In this document: in pieces, positions 9,361-17,629 of the stretch
Layout: the number at the start of each line of letters is the position of its first letter
How positions within the stretch are numbered: the first letter of the stretch is position 1
Assembly: GCA_937927895.1 (NCBI GenBank)
Contig: CALGKA010000096.1
Location: 27,840-91,839 of the forward strand
Length of the DNA: 64,000 nt
Direction: 5' to 3'
Origin: an uncultured Granulosicoccaceae bacterium
Lineage (GTDB): Bacteria > Pseudomonadota > Gammaproteobacteria > Granulosicoccales > Granulosicoccaceae
The notes under the pieces: model-generated
What the model was told of the DNA's origin: nothing
The model's database searches: none
The model's input: the letters and a program-made list of their open reading frames with translations, nothing else
Program-made: the position numbers and the translations under genes

Positions 9361-11628
9361 TTGGCAAGTTCTCCCACTAAAAACTGTTTTATTGCGTGCC
9401 CCGCCGGTATGGAAAAACTCCTTACTGCGGAACTTGATGCGCTGCCGCTTTCGCACCCGGATACCTTAAAAACTCGTCGCTCAGGGGTTGACTGTGAGTT
9501 GAACGTGGAAGATATCTATCGGGTTTGTCTTTGGTCGCGAATTGCCAATCGCGTGCTGTATCCATTGGCAGCGTTTAAGGTAACGGATGAAAAAAGCTAT
9601 TACGAAGGACTAAAGCAAATACTGTGGGATGAGCATGTCGCGGTCAGTGGCACTATTGCAGTGGATTTTTTCTGCCAAAGTTCGTGTATCACTCATAGTC
9701 AATACGGTGCACAGCTGACCAAAGATTCTGTGGTAGATTGGTTTCGTGATAAAACCGGTCAGCGTCCAAGTGTTGATCGCAATGAGCCTGACATTCGTAT
9801 CAATGTCTATCTGTTTAAAAACCGCGCTCGTGTCAGCTTGGATATGGCGGGTAGTAGTTTGCACCGCCGCAACTACCGCCAAGTAGGCGCGATGGCACCA
9901 CTAAAAGAAAATCTAGCCGCTTCTATTTTATTCAAGGCAGGTTGGCCTGCACTGTCGGCCCATAAAGCACCGCTGGTTGATCCGATGTGTGGTTCCGGTA
10001 CCTTTTTAATTGAAGCTGCGATGATCGCTGCAGACTATGCTCCGGGGTTTAATCGAGAGTATTTTGGTTTCCTTTCATGGTGTCATCATGAGCCGCAAGT
10101 GTGGCAATCACTGTTAGATGATGCCAAGGGGCGATTACAAAAAGGTCTTACCGATATGCCCGAAATAACAGGTTTTGATATTGACCGGGAGGCTGTCGCT
10201 GCAGCGAAAACCAATATTCAGGCGGCAGGCTTAAGTCACGTGATTAACGTTAGCCACAGTGATTTATTTGAACCGGCTAGTAGTACGGCGAGTGGTTTTG
10301 AAAATGGCCCTGGGCTTGTAGTCGTTAATCCACCGTATGGTGAGCGGCTTGAAGATGAAAGTACAATTGGTGTGTTTTACAGTAAGTTGGGCCGGTCGCT
10401 AAAAGCCAAAGCACCTAACTGGGACTTAGCCTTATTTACTGGCAACCCGTCTCTTTTTCACCGCACAGGTTTTGCCAGGCAAGTGGTGCTTGAGTGCCGT
10501 AATGGTGATATCGAATGTAAGTTGTTTAAATCCACCATGCCGCCTGCGGCGCTGGACAAAACACCTGCGAAAGATACACCAGCAACACCAGCAACACTAG
10601 CAAGTGTTGGCGAGGTAACCAACGCCCGCGATGTTTGGGGCAATGCCAAAAGCCAAGCTACTGAGCTGCCTGGGCTTGATCAATTCCGTGATCGACTAAA
10701 AAAGAATATTCGCTCAATGAAAGGTTGGATCAAGTCTGCGTCGGTTACAAACTATCGAATCTACGATGCTGATCTTCCAGATTTTGCTTTTGCGCTTGAT
10801 CTCTATAAAAGTACCAAAGGAAATGTTATTAGCTTGCAGGAGTATCAAGCACCAAAACATATTGATCCGGTACTCGCTCAGCAGCGGATAGACGCGGCAT
10901 TGCCTGTGGTTTGCGAGTTGCTGGAGTGCGACAGTGAAAACCTGGCTGTCAAACGCCGTAGCCGCCAGCGCGGTGAAACGCAATATCAGCGCATTGAGAA
11001 AACGAACCACTTCTACGAGGTAGAAGAGGGCAAGTGTCGCTTGTTAATAAATGTACACGACTACCTGGATACTGGCTTATTTTTAGATCATCGCAAAGTG
11101 CGACAATGGATATCAGCTCAAGCCGCGGGTAAGTTGTTTTTGAACCTTTACTGCTACACCGCAACAGCATCAGTACATGCGGCGATGGGTGGGGCGGCTG
11201 GATCTGTAAGCGTTGATTTATCGCCTAAATACATTGAGTGGGCGCAGAATAATTATGTGCTAAATCAACTTGATATGGATAAACATCAGCTGGTAAAGGC
11301 TGACTGCACTAGTTGGGTAAAGGCCCAAAGTAAGCAATCACAGCGCTATGATTTGATTTTTCTTGATCCGCCTACATTTTCTAATTCTACCGCTATGGAG
11401 CAAGACTGGGATGTGCAGAAGAATCACCAGTCGATGATTGACGATTGTATGGCTATACTCAGTGAGTCAGGTACATTGATATTCTCAAATAACTACAGGC
11501 GCTTTCAGTTGGCTGATAGCGTCAAACAGAAGTACCTGGTAGAAGATCGAAGCAAATGGAGTATTCAGCGGGATTTCGCACGCAGCCCTAGAATTCACCA
11601 GTGTTGGTTTATAAAGAAGGCTGGTTAG
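9361..11628 (+). CDS. rlmL: bifunctional 23S rRNA methyltransferase RlmKL
   Basis: This fused enzyme makes m2G2445 (RlmL half) and m7G2069 (RlmK half) in 23S rRNA. The N-terminal half has a THUMP-type region followed by a methylase with DPMCGSGTFLIEAA and the catalytic VVNPPYGERL. The C-terminal half is a second SAM domain with LDPPTFSNS. The two are joined by a linker rich in Ala, Thr and Pro near residue 400. An in-frame stop at 9349-9351 rules out longer starts; TTG at 9361 gives an N-terminus of the right length, while the first ATG (9409) would cut into the conserved domain. At 755 residues it is a little longer than the E. coli enzyme. Confidence 0.95.
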   Translation: MASSPTKNCFIACPAGMEKLLTAELDALPLSHPDTLKTRRSGVDCELNVEDIYRVCLWSRIANRVLYPLAAFKVTDEKSYYEGLKQILWDEHVAVSGTIAVDFFCQSSCITHSQYGAQLTKDSVVDWFRDKTGQRPSVDRNEPDIRINVYLFKNRARVSLDMAGSSLHRRNYRQVGAMAPLKENLAASILFKAGWPALSAHKAPLVDPMCGSGTFLIEAAMIAADYAPGFNREYFGFLSWCHHEPQVWQSLLDDAKGRLQKGLTDMPEITGFDIDREAVAAAKTNIQAAGLSHVINVSHSDLFEPASSTASGFENGPGLVVVNPPYGERLEDESTIGVFYSKLGRSLKAKAPNWDLALFTGNPSLFHRTGFARQVVLECRNGDIECKLFKSTMPPAALDKTPAKDTPATPATLASVGEVTNARDVWGNAKSQATELPGLDQFRDRLKKNIRSMKGWIKSASVTNYRIYDADLPDFAFALDLYKSTKGNVISLQEYQAPKHIDPVLAQQRIDAALPVVCELLECDSENLAVKRRSRQRGETQYQRIEKTNHFYEVEEGKCRLLINVHDYLDTGLFLDHRKVRQWISAQAAGKLFLNLYCYTATASVHAAMGGAAGSVSVDLSPKYIEWAQNNYVLNQLDMDKHQLVKADCTSWVKAQSKQSQRYDLIFLDPPTFSNSTAMEQDWDVQKNHQSMIDDCMAILSESGTLIFSNNYRRFQLADSVKQKYLVEDRSKWSIQRDFARSPRIHQCWFIKKAG

Positions 11629-11683
11629 CGTGTCGTATAGCATACGACTGTCATTACAAAATCAAGGTTACGGGAAAAGATAA

Positions 11684-12769
11684 GTGGGATCGTTTTTATT
11701 TGGATACGGGCTATTTTTGGCCAAGCTGCTGACACTCTTTATAATGTTAATAGCGATTATTGCTTTGTTTGCTTCAATGGGCGGAAGAGGCCGGCGTGAA
11801 AAAGGCAATATGACAATCACCCACATCAATGAGCAACTAGATGACAACAAAGAGGCCATGTATGCGGCCGTGCTCGACCACAGTGATCTAAAAAATACGC
11901 TCAAAAATAAAAAGAAACAACAGAAAATAGAAAACAAGGCAAAAAAGAAGTCATCTAAGATTGCCGCCAAAAGCCGTGGTGATGGCACCACCATTGTCGA
12001 TGAAAAAAAGCGCAAGCGTATGTATGTGCTGGACTTCAAGGGCGATATAAGGGCAAGCCAGGTAAAGGGGCTGCGTCGTGAGGTGACCACTGTTTTATCC
12101 GTAGCTGATGTCTATGATGAAGTGCTGGTGCGGGTTGAAAGTGGTGGCGGTACTGTACATGGCTACGGTTTGGCTGCAGCGCAATTAGAGCGCATCCGTA
12201 ACCGAAACATTGAGCTCACAGTATGCGTTGATAAGGTAGCTGCAAGCGGCGGTTATCTAATGGCTTGTGTTGCGAACAACATTATAGCGGCACCCTTTGC
12301 CATCATTGGTTCCATTGGTGTGATGGCTCAAATCCCGAATATTCATCGCTTGCTTAAAAAGTTTGATATTGATGTAGAGCTTTTAACCGCAGGTGAATAT
12401 AAGAGAACGCTGACGGTGGTGGGTGAGAATACCGATAAAGGTCGGCAGAAGTTTATTTCTGAGCTTCAAGTGATTCATGATCAGTTTAAACATTTTATTT
12501 CAAAGTTCAGACCGCAGACTAATATAGATGAAGTGGCCACGGGTGAAACATGGAGTGGTCAAGCTGCGTTGAACATGAAGTTAGTAGATGATGTGCTCAC
12601 CAGTGATGAGTACATCGTAAATAGCTGCGAGCACGCAGATGTATTTAAAGTTAAGTTTGAAGTTAAAAAATCATTGCCAGAGAAATTCGGCTTTGCGGCA
12701 GAGGCTGCTATTGATCGTTTTGTAGACAAGTGGCTGCAACGAGCTAACAGCAGTCGATACTTAGACTGA
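11684..12769 (+). CDS. sohB: S49-family inner membrane peptidase SohB
   Basis: SohB is a membrane-anchored serine protease related to signal peptide peptidase SppA. A transmembrane segment lies at about residues 8-30, followed by a long Lys-rich stretch (about 85-115). The protease core has the catalytic serine in KVAASGGYLMA and the catalytic lysine in GEYKRTL, the Ser/Lys dyad of the family, plus the GSIGVM segment. It starts with GTG at 11684. The gene is followed by a strong terminator and stands alone. In E. coli extra SohB suppresses a degP (htrA) mutant; its normal substrates are unknown. Confidence 0.93.
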   Translation: MGSFLFGYGLFLAKLLTLFIMLIAIIALFASMGGRGRREKGNMTITHINEQLDDNKEAMYAAVLDHSDLKNTLKNKKKQQKIENKAKKKSSKIAAKSRGDGTTIVDEKKRKRMYVLDFKGDIRASQVKGLRREVTTVLSVADVYDEVLVRVESGGGTVHGYGLAAAQLERIRNRNIELTVCVDKVAASGGYLMACVANNIIAAPFAIIGSIGVMAQIPNIHRLLKKFDIDVELLTAGEYKRTLTVVGENTDKGRQKFISELQVIHDQFKHFISKFRPQTNIDEVATGETWSGQAALNMKLVDDVLTSDEYIVNSCEHADVFKVKFEVKKSLPEKFGFAAEAAIDRFVDKWLQRANSSRYLD

Positions 12770-12821
12770 TAAGTAAATGTGCAGTCTGGACGCACTTAAA
12801 AGTAAGTAGCACAAAGCAAAC

Positions 12822-12845
12822 AGGCTCCTAAAAGGAGCCTTTTTA
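12822..12845 (+). terminator. intrinsic terminator between sohB and the VpsR-like gene
   Basis: A perfect 8-bp stem (AGGCTCCT at 12822-12829 with AGGAGCCT at 12833-12840) closes a 3-nt loop and is followed by TTTTATTTT. On the other strand the stem is followed by a weaker mixed tract, so it mainly serves sohB. Confidence 0.9.
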
Positions 12846-12869
12846 TTTTGTGCTTAAGTTGTTGTGTGC

Positions 12870-14282
12870 TTACTTAACACTTGCCGCGTTGCGTCTACCG
12901 CTACCGGCTATATTGACCCCGTACTTTTTCATTAGTCTGTATAACGTTACTCTTGAAACGCCAAGTTGTCCGGCTGTTTCGGTTACGTTGTTATAGTTGC
13001 GTTCTAGTGCTTTGCGAATGAAGTCGCCTTCAGCTTTAGCGCGTACTTCATCAAGGTTGGTAGGAGCGTCTGACTCACCGTCTGCAGTGCCGTGAGTCCC
13101 TAAGCCAAGATCAATCGCTTGTATCAGGCTACTTTCACACATAACCATAGACTGGCGAACGCGGTTAAGTAGTTCACGAACGTTACCTGGCCAATGGTGT
13201 TGGTGCATGGCAATTTTAGCTTGCTGTGAAAAACCTTTGATGCGGCCCATGGATTCAGCAGTGAATTTGTTGAAGAAAAATTGAGCCAGGCTGTCTACAT
13301 CACCGATGCGCTCACGCAATGGTGGGATTTCAATATGCAAAATGTTGAGACGGTAGAAGAGATCTTCACGGAATGTTCCGTTCTTTACTGCATCATCAAT
13401 GCTGTTGTGGCAAGAAGTGATAATGCGAACATCACATTGGTGTTGACCACCTTTACCATCATCTAACAAGCCAGACTGCATAAAGCGCAGTAACAGCATT
13501 TGCTGAGTGGCAGGTAGATCAGTGATTGAATCAAGGAACAAGGAACCGCCGTTTGCTTCTTCGAGTTTGCCTGTTGTGGTATCTGAGCCAAACAAGACTT
13601 CACTGATTTGCGTTTCAGGGATAGTCGCGCAGCTAACGGTCACAAACGGGCCGTCGTTGCGTGGTGATTGGTTGTGCAATGCACGACCAACAAGTTCTTT
13701 GCCCGTGCCGGTCTCACCAGTGACCATTACTGGAGCATCGACGCGCGCAGATTTTTTAATAGTCGCGTATAAGCTGAGCATTGATTCGCTTTGGCCAACC
13801 ATTTGGGTTTCTTCATCAGCTATAAGATTTTGAATGGCTGGTTTTGGTCGAAGCACCGACATACCGTAGGCGTGGCCAAGCGTCGCAACTAATTGTTGAT
13901 GATCGCATGGCAGTGTGTGGTAGTCGTAGCAGTAATCAGAAATGGCACCAGCTACTTTCTCATTGTCTATTACATTTGATTCAACAACCGCAACCCAATG
14001 TAGCTGATGCTTGGTGAGTATTTCTTCCAGCGCTGAGAACTGCTCTATAGAAGTGAGTACTGCGACCCCAACATGGTACTCGTTGCTGTACAGGCATTTT
14101 TCCGCAGCGGCGTGAGTATTAGCAAGATCAACCTTCCAGCCAGATTTTTCGATATCAGCAGACAGACTTGCCTGTGTGTTGCTCAAATCGTAGATAAGAA
14201 CACTACGGTCAGAGGACGAGCGCTTACTCGCCGAACGACCAGTATCGGTACGTTTGTTTTCGTTGTGTCGAGATGTGTTCAT
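12870..14282 (-). CDS. VpsR-like AAA+ transcriptional regulator with altered sigma-54 motifs
   Basis: The protein has an N-terminal pseudo-receiver resembling the VpsR domain, a central AAA+ domain and a C-terminal Fis-type helix-turn-helix (NVTETAGQLGVSRVTLYRLM). Walker A (GETGTGKE) and the arginine-rich PLRERIGDV segment are intact. Where sigma-54 activators carry GAFTGA, this protein runs EVLFGSDTTTGKLEEA with the loop deleted, and the Walker B acid pair FLDE is FLDS. The receiver has no aspartate at the phosphorylation site (YHVGVAVL). Vibrio cholerae VpsR, a c-di-GMP-dependent biofilm regulator, is known to act with sigma-70 polymerase, so sigma-54 independence is my inference here. The frame stays open to 14408, but ATG at 14282 has GGAAG upstream and removes an unlikely leader. 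Confidence 0.85.
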   Translation of the reverse strand: MNTSRHNENKRTDTGRSASKRSSSDRSVLIYDLSNTQASLSADIEKSGWKVDLANTHAAAEKCLYSNEYHVGVAVLTSIEQFSALEEILTKHQLHWVAVVESNVIDNEKVAGAISDYCYDYHTLPCDHQQLVATLGHAYGMSVLRPKPAIQNLIADEETQMVGQSESMLSLYATIKKSARVDAPVMVTGETGTGKELVGRALHNQSPRNDGPFVTVSCATIPETQISEVLFGSDTTTGKLEEANGGSLFLDSITDLPATQQMLLLRFMQSGLLDDGKGGQHQCDVRIITSCHNSIDDAVKNGTFREDLFYRLNILHIEIPPLRERIGDVDSLAQFFFNKFTAESMGRIKGFSQQAKIAMHQHHWPGNVRELLNRVRQSMVMCESSLIQAIDLGLGTHGTADGESDAPTNLDEVRAKAEGDFIRKALERNYNNVTETAGQLGVSRVTLYRLMKKYGVNIAGSGRRNAASVK

Positions 14283-14664
14283 GCAGCGATAACTTCCGAT
14301 TACGTCGCACGTCAACTTCCTAGTTAACGTTAGCGCCAGATTAGCCGTGTGTTCGTCACTACCGAGCGTGAACAGGTAGTTAACAGAAAGACCAAGCATA
14401 ACCAACAACGCCAGCTTTTTCTTCGCGGGACGTCATAAAATTGACAGTCTGTTCCAGAATGTATCCGTTTAGTCACTCTGGGTGGCGAAATAGTAACAGT
14501 TTTTGGCTCTTATTCAATGAGATTCACTGCTTGAAATCGCTTTCTGAACAATTTCTTTCTGTGATCTGATCGCTAATTTTTTATGATTATTGCTGCACTC
14601 GTTTAAGCCCGTTTCAGTGTTGTATGCAGTATGTTTATTGAAATCAACAACATACAACTTTCGA
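14283..14664. other. non-coding gap upstream of the VpsR-like gene
   Basis: These 382 bases hold the presumed promoter and leader of the VpsR-like gene and the downstream end of the acyl-CoA ligase. An imperfect inverted repeat (GTATGTT and AACATAC around 14628-14655) lies just past the ligase stop but lacks a T-tract. I see no other gene. Confidence 0.4.
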
Positions 14665-16290
14665 TTATGACTTAGGCAGCAGTTTTCTCAACTTGAATTT
14701 TTGTATCTTTCCCGTCGAAGTCTTGGGTAGTTCTGTGAACACCACACGGGTTGGGCACTTGAAGTGAGCGATTTGATCCCGACACCAACTGATCAGCTCG
14801 GCTTCTGATAGCTGTTTGCCCGGTTTTAGGGTGACAAATCCACAGGGTGTTTCGCCCCATTTATCGTCTGGCATGGCAACCACTGCTGCTTCCAGAATAG
14901 CGGGGTGTGAATAGAGTGTATTTTCGATCTCTATAGAAGAGATATTCTCTCCGCCAGAAATTATCACATCCTTTGATCGATCAGTGATGCGCAAATAACC
15001 ATCGGAATCCATAACGGCTAAGTCACCCGAGTGAAGCCAACCGCCTTTGAAGGCAAGGGTAGTTTCTTCGCTATTCTTGAAATAGCCTTTCATTACAATG
15101 TTACCGCTGAACATGATTTCGCCAACAGTAGTGCCGTCATGGGGTACTGGCTGCAGGGTATCCGGGTTGAGCACTGCCAGGTTTTCTAACACTTGATACC
15201 GTACACCTTGTCTCGCTTTGAGTGTGGCGCGTTGTTCTGCAGCATGTGTATCCCATTCGTTTTTCCAGGCGCACATAACGGCTGGCCCGTAAGTTTCAGT
15301 AAGGCCATAGACATGTGTCATATGAAAACCCCGATCTTCCATGGCTTGTAAAATAGCAGCAGGCGGTGGCGCTGCAGCAGTCATCACTTTTACCGGGTAT
15401 TCCAATGTGATCTGATCTAGTGGATCGGCATTGATAATCATGCCGAGCACTATGGGTGCGCCACATAGGTGCGTCACCTTGTGTTTTTTTATCGCAGCAT
15501 AGATTTCGGCACCTGAGACGTTTCTATTGCATATACTGGTGCCCGCTATAGATGCCAGCGACCATGGAAAGCACCAGCCGTTGCAGTGAAACATGGGTAG
15601 TGTCCATAAGTACCGCGGATGGTCTGCCATCTCCCAGCCGGTCACATTACTTAGGGCGTTTAAATAAGCCCCTCGGTGATGGTAAACGACGCCTTTGGGT
15701 TTGCCTGTCGTGCCAGATGTGTAGTTTAAGCTTATCGCGTCCCATTCATCGTCTGGCGTATTCCATTGATAGTCGGTATCACCGGTTTGCAAAAAATCTT
15801 CATACTCTATAGTACCCAGGCGCTGGCCGTTTACTGTTGCAGCATCGTCAATATCAATAATGATCGGTGGTTTCTCCAGTGTGGCTATCGCTGCTGCCAC
15901 CGTAGTTGCGTATTCGGTATCAACAATAAGTACGCGTGCTTCGGAGTGCTCCAGAATGTAGGCAATAGTGGCGGCGTCTAAGCGTGTATTAATGCAGTTT
16001 AAAACCGCGCCACATAGCGGTACGCCAAAGTGAGCCTCTGCCATGGCTGGAATATTCGGCGCCATGATCGCTACGGTATGGTTTTTTTCTATGCCGATTT
16101 TATTAAGGGCTGAGCCTAAACGTGTGCAGCGTTCCTTGGTATCAATCCATCGATATTGTGTGTCGCCGTAGATCACTGATAGGTATTCAGGGTATACATC
16201 TGCGGCACGAGCCAGAAAGCTTAATGGCGAAAGTGCTGTGTAATTCGCGGCGTTTTTATCAAGCTTAATGTTGTATGGACTATCGGTCAT
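14665..16290 (-). CDS. AMP-forming acyl-CoA ligase (DmdB/medium-chain type)
   Basis: This 541-residue protein belongs to the acyl-adenylate synthetase superfamily and activates a carboxylic acid to its CoA thioester with ATP. Visible motifs are the P-loop TSGTTGKPKGV, the YGLTETYGP segment, the hinge GWLHSGDLAVMD with DRSKDVIISGGENIS, and the C-terminal catalytic lysine in KTSTGKIQK. It resembles fatty-acid or methylmercaptopropionate ligases of the DmdB group, but substrate cannot be read from sequence. It is divergent from a CoA-transferase gene 130 bp away, which suggests both serve one acid-degradation route. Confidence 0.88.
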   Translation of the reverse strand: MTDSPYNIKLDKNAANYTALSPLSFLARAADVYPEYLSVIYGDTQYRWIDTKERCTRLGSALNKIGIEKNHTVAIMAPNIPAMAEAHFGVPLCGAVLNCINTRLDAATIAYILEHSEARVLIVDTEYATTVAAAIATLEKPPIIIDIDDAATVNGQRLGTIEYEDFLQTGDTDYQWNTPDDEWDAISLNYTSGTTGKPKGVVYHHRGAYLNALSNVTGWEMADHPRYLWTLPMFHCNGWCFPWSLASIAGTSICNRNVSGAEIYAAIKKHKVTHLCGAPIVLGMIINADPLDQITLEYPVKVMTAAAPPPAAILQAMEDRGFHMTHVYGLTETYGPAVMCAWKNEWDTHAAEQRATLKARQGVRYQVLENLAVLNPDTLQPVPHDGTTVGEIMFSGNIVMKGYFKNSEETTLAFKGGWLHSGDLAVMDSDGYLRITDRSKDVIISGGENISSIEIENTLYSHPAILEAAVVAMPDDKWGETPCGFVTLKPGKQLSEAELISWCRDQIAHFKCPTRVVFTELPKTSTGKIQKFKLRKLLPKS

Positions 16291-16420
16291 GGTGTTTCCT
16301 CATGCGTAGAGCAATAGTGTGCATTGTCTGTCGGTTGTTTGTCTATTGTATGATTGGAGTGCTGTCCTTATTACAGCAATACTTAATCAACTGCGGCACA
16401 CTAATGGAGCGCAACTCATT

Positions 16421-17620
16421 ATGCCTACAGATCAAAGGCCTCTAGACGGTGTCAAAGTGCTGGAGCTTGGGCAGTTAATTGCCGGTCCACAGGCTGGAGC
16501 AGTGCTGGCTTATTTTGGTGCCGAAGTGATCAAAGTAGAGCCCCCCGGTAGGGGTGATGCAATTCGATCATGGCGCAAGCTTGATGAAAGCGGTACTTCT
16601 TATTGGTGGCAAAGTATTGCGCGAAATAAAAAATCTATAACCGTCGATCTTAAAACTGAACAAGGTAGATCTGTTGTCAAGCAACTGATGGGTGAGGTAG
16701 ATGTAGTGCTTGAGAACTTCCGCCCCGGGACACTTGAAAAGTGGGGCATGGGGCCAGACATTTTTAAAGAGTCACACCCACAACTTATATTTACCAGAGT
16801 CAGTGGATATGGCCAGACCGGGCCGCGTGCGTCACAACCGGGGTATGCCTCCGCGTGTGAAGCTTACGGTGGTTTCCGATATGTCAACGGATACCCTGAT
16901 AGGCCGCCAGTGCGTCCCAACTTAAGTCTTGGTGATACCTTGGCAGCAATGCATGCCGTCATTGGAGTGTTATTAGCACTCTTTGGAAGAACTAATACCG
17001 GCCGTGGTCAAGTGGTGGACGTATCTATTTTTGAATCGGTCTACAACATGATGGAATCTGTTGTTCCAGAATATTCTGCTGAACAAATAATAAGAGAGCC
17101 TTCGGGCTCGACTTTAACGGGCATAGTGCCTACCAATACGTATCTTTGTAGTGATGGTAAGTATGTAGTGATTGGTGGCAACGGTGATTCAATCTATAAG
17201 CGCTTAATGATTCGTGCAGCACGTGAAGACTTAGCCAAGGACCCGCGTATGGCAGATAACGCAGGGCGTGTAGCACACGAAGATGAAATTGATCAGGCCA
17301 TAATTGATTGGACAACTCAATACACAGCGGACGAAGTCCTACAGCAATTAAAAGAGGCGGAAGTACCTAGTGGCCCTATCTATAATGTAGAAGATATGTT
17401 TGCCGACCCGCACTATCGAGCAAGAGGCTTATTTGAACGGGTTGAATACCCACAAGGGGAGTTAGAAGTGGCCGCTATTCATCCACGCTTATCGGATACT
17501 CCTGGTAGAACTGATTCTGGTGGCCCAACACTTGGCCAGCACACCGATCGTGTTTTAAAGGATATGCTTGGTTATAATGATGCTGAAATATCAGCTTTAC
17601 GGGCTGATAAAATAGTATAG
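16421..17620 (+). CDS. class III (CaiB/BaiF family) CoA-transferase
   Basis: Family III CoA-transferases move CoA between acyl-CoA and a free acid through an aspartyl-CoA thioester. The protein has the N-terminal GVKVLELGQLIAGP fold segment, the KVEPPGRGD motif and the catalytic Asp in SLGDTLAAM, at about residue 172 with the start used here, close to Asp169 of formyl-CoA transferase. The frame opens at 16319, but ATG at 16421 is preceded by GGAG at 16406-16409 and starts the conserved domain directly. Substrates are unknown; the divergent acyl-CoA ligase is the only clue. Confidence 0.88.
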   Translation: MPTDQRPLDGVKVLELGQLIAGPQAGAVLAYFGAEVIKVEPPGRGDAIRSWRKLDESGTSYWWQSIARNKKSITVDLKTEQGRSVVKQLMGEVDVVLENFRPGTLEKWGMGPDIFKESHPQLIFTRVSGYGQTGPRASQPGYASACEAYGGFRYVNGYPDRPPVRPNLSLGDTLAAMHAVIGVLLALFGRTNTGRGQVVDVSIFESVYNMMESVVPEYSAEQIIREPSGSTLTGIVPTNTYLCSDGKYVVIGGNGDSIYKRLMIRAAREDLAKDPRMADNAGRVAHEDEIDQAIIDWTTQYTADEVLQQLKEAEVPSGPIYNVEDMFADPHYRARGLFERVEYPQGELEVAAIHPRLSDTPGRTDSGGPTLGQHTDRVLKDMLGYNDAEISALRADKIV

Positions 17621-17629
17621 AAACTAACT

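Noticed and set aside
14283..14408. 42-residue N-terminal extension of the VpsR-like protein
   Set aside because: It has no relation to the family N-terminus, and a better start with GGAAG lies at 14282.
16319..16420. 34-residue upstream extension of the CoA-transferase
   Set aside because: The conserved domain starts at ATG 16421 with its own ribosome binding site; the upstream part is in the divergent promoter region.
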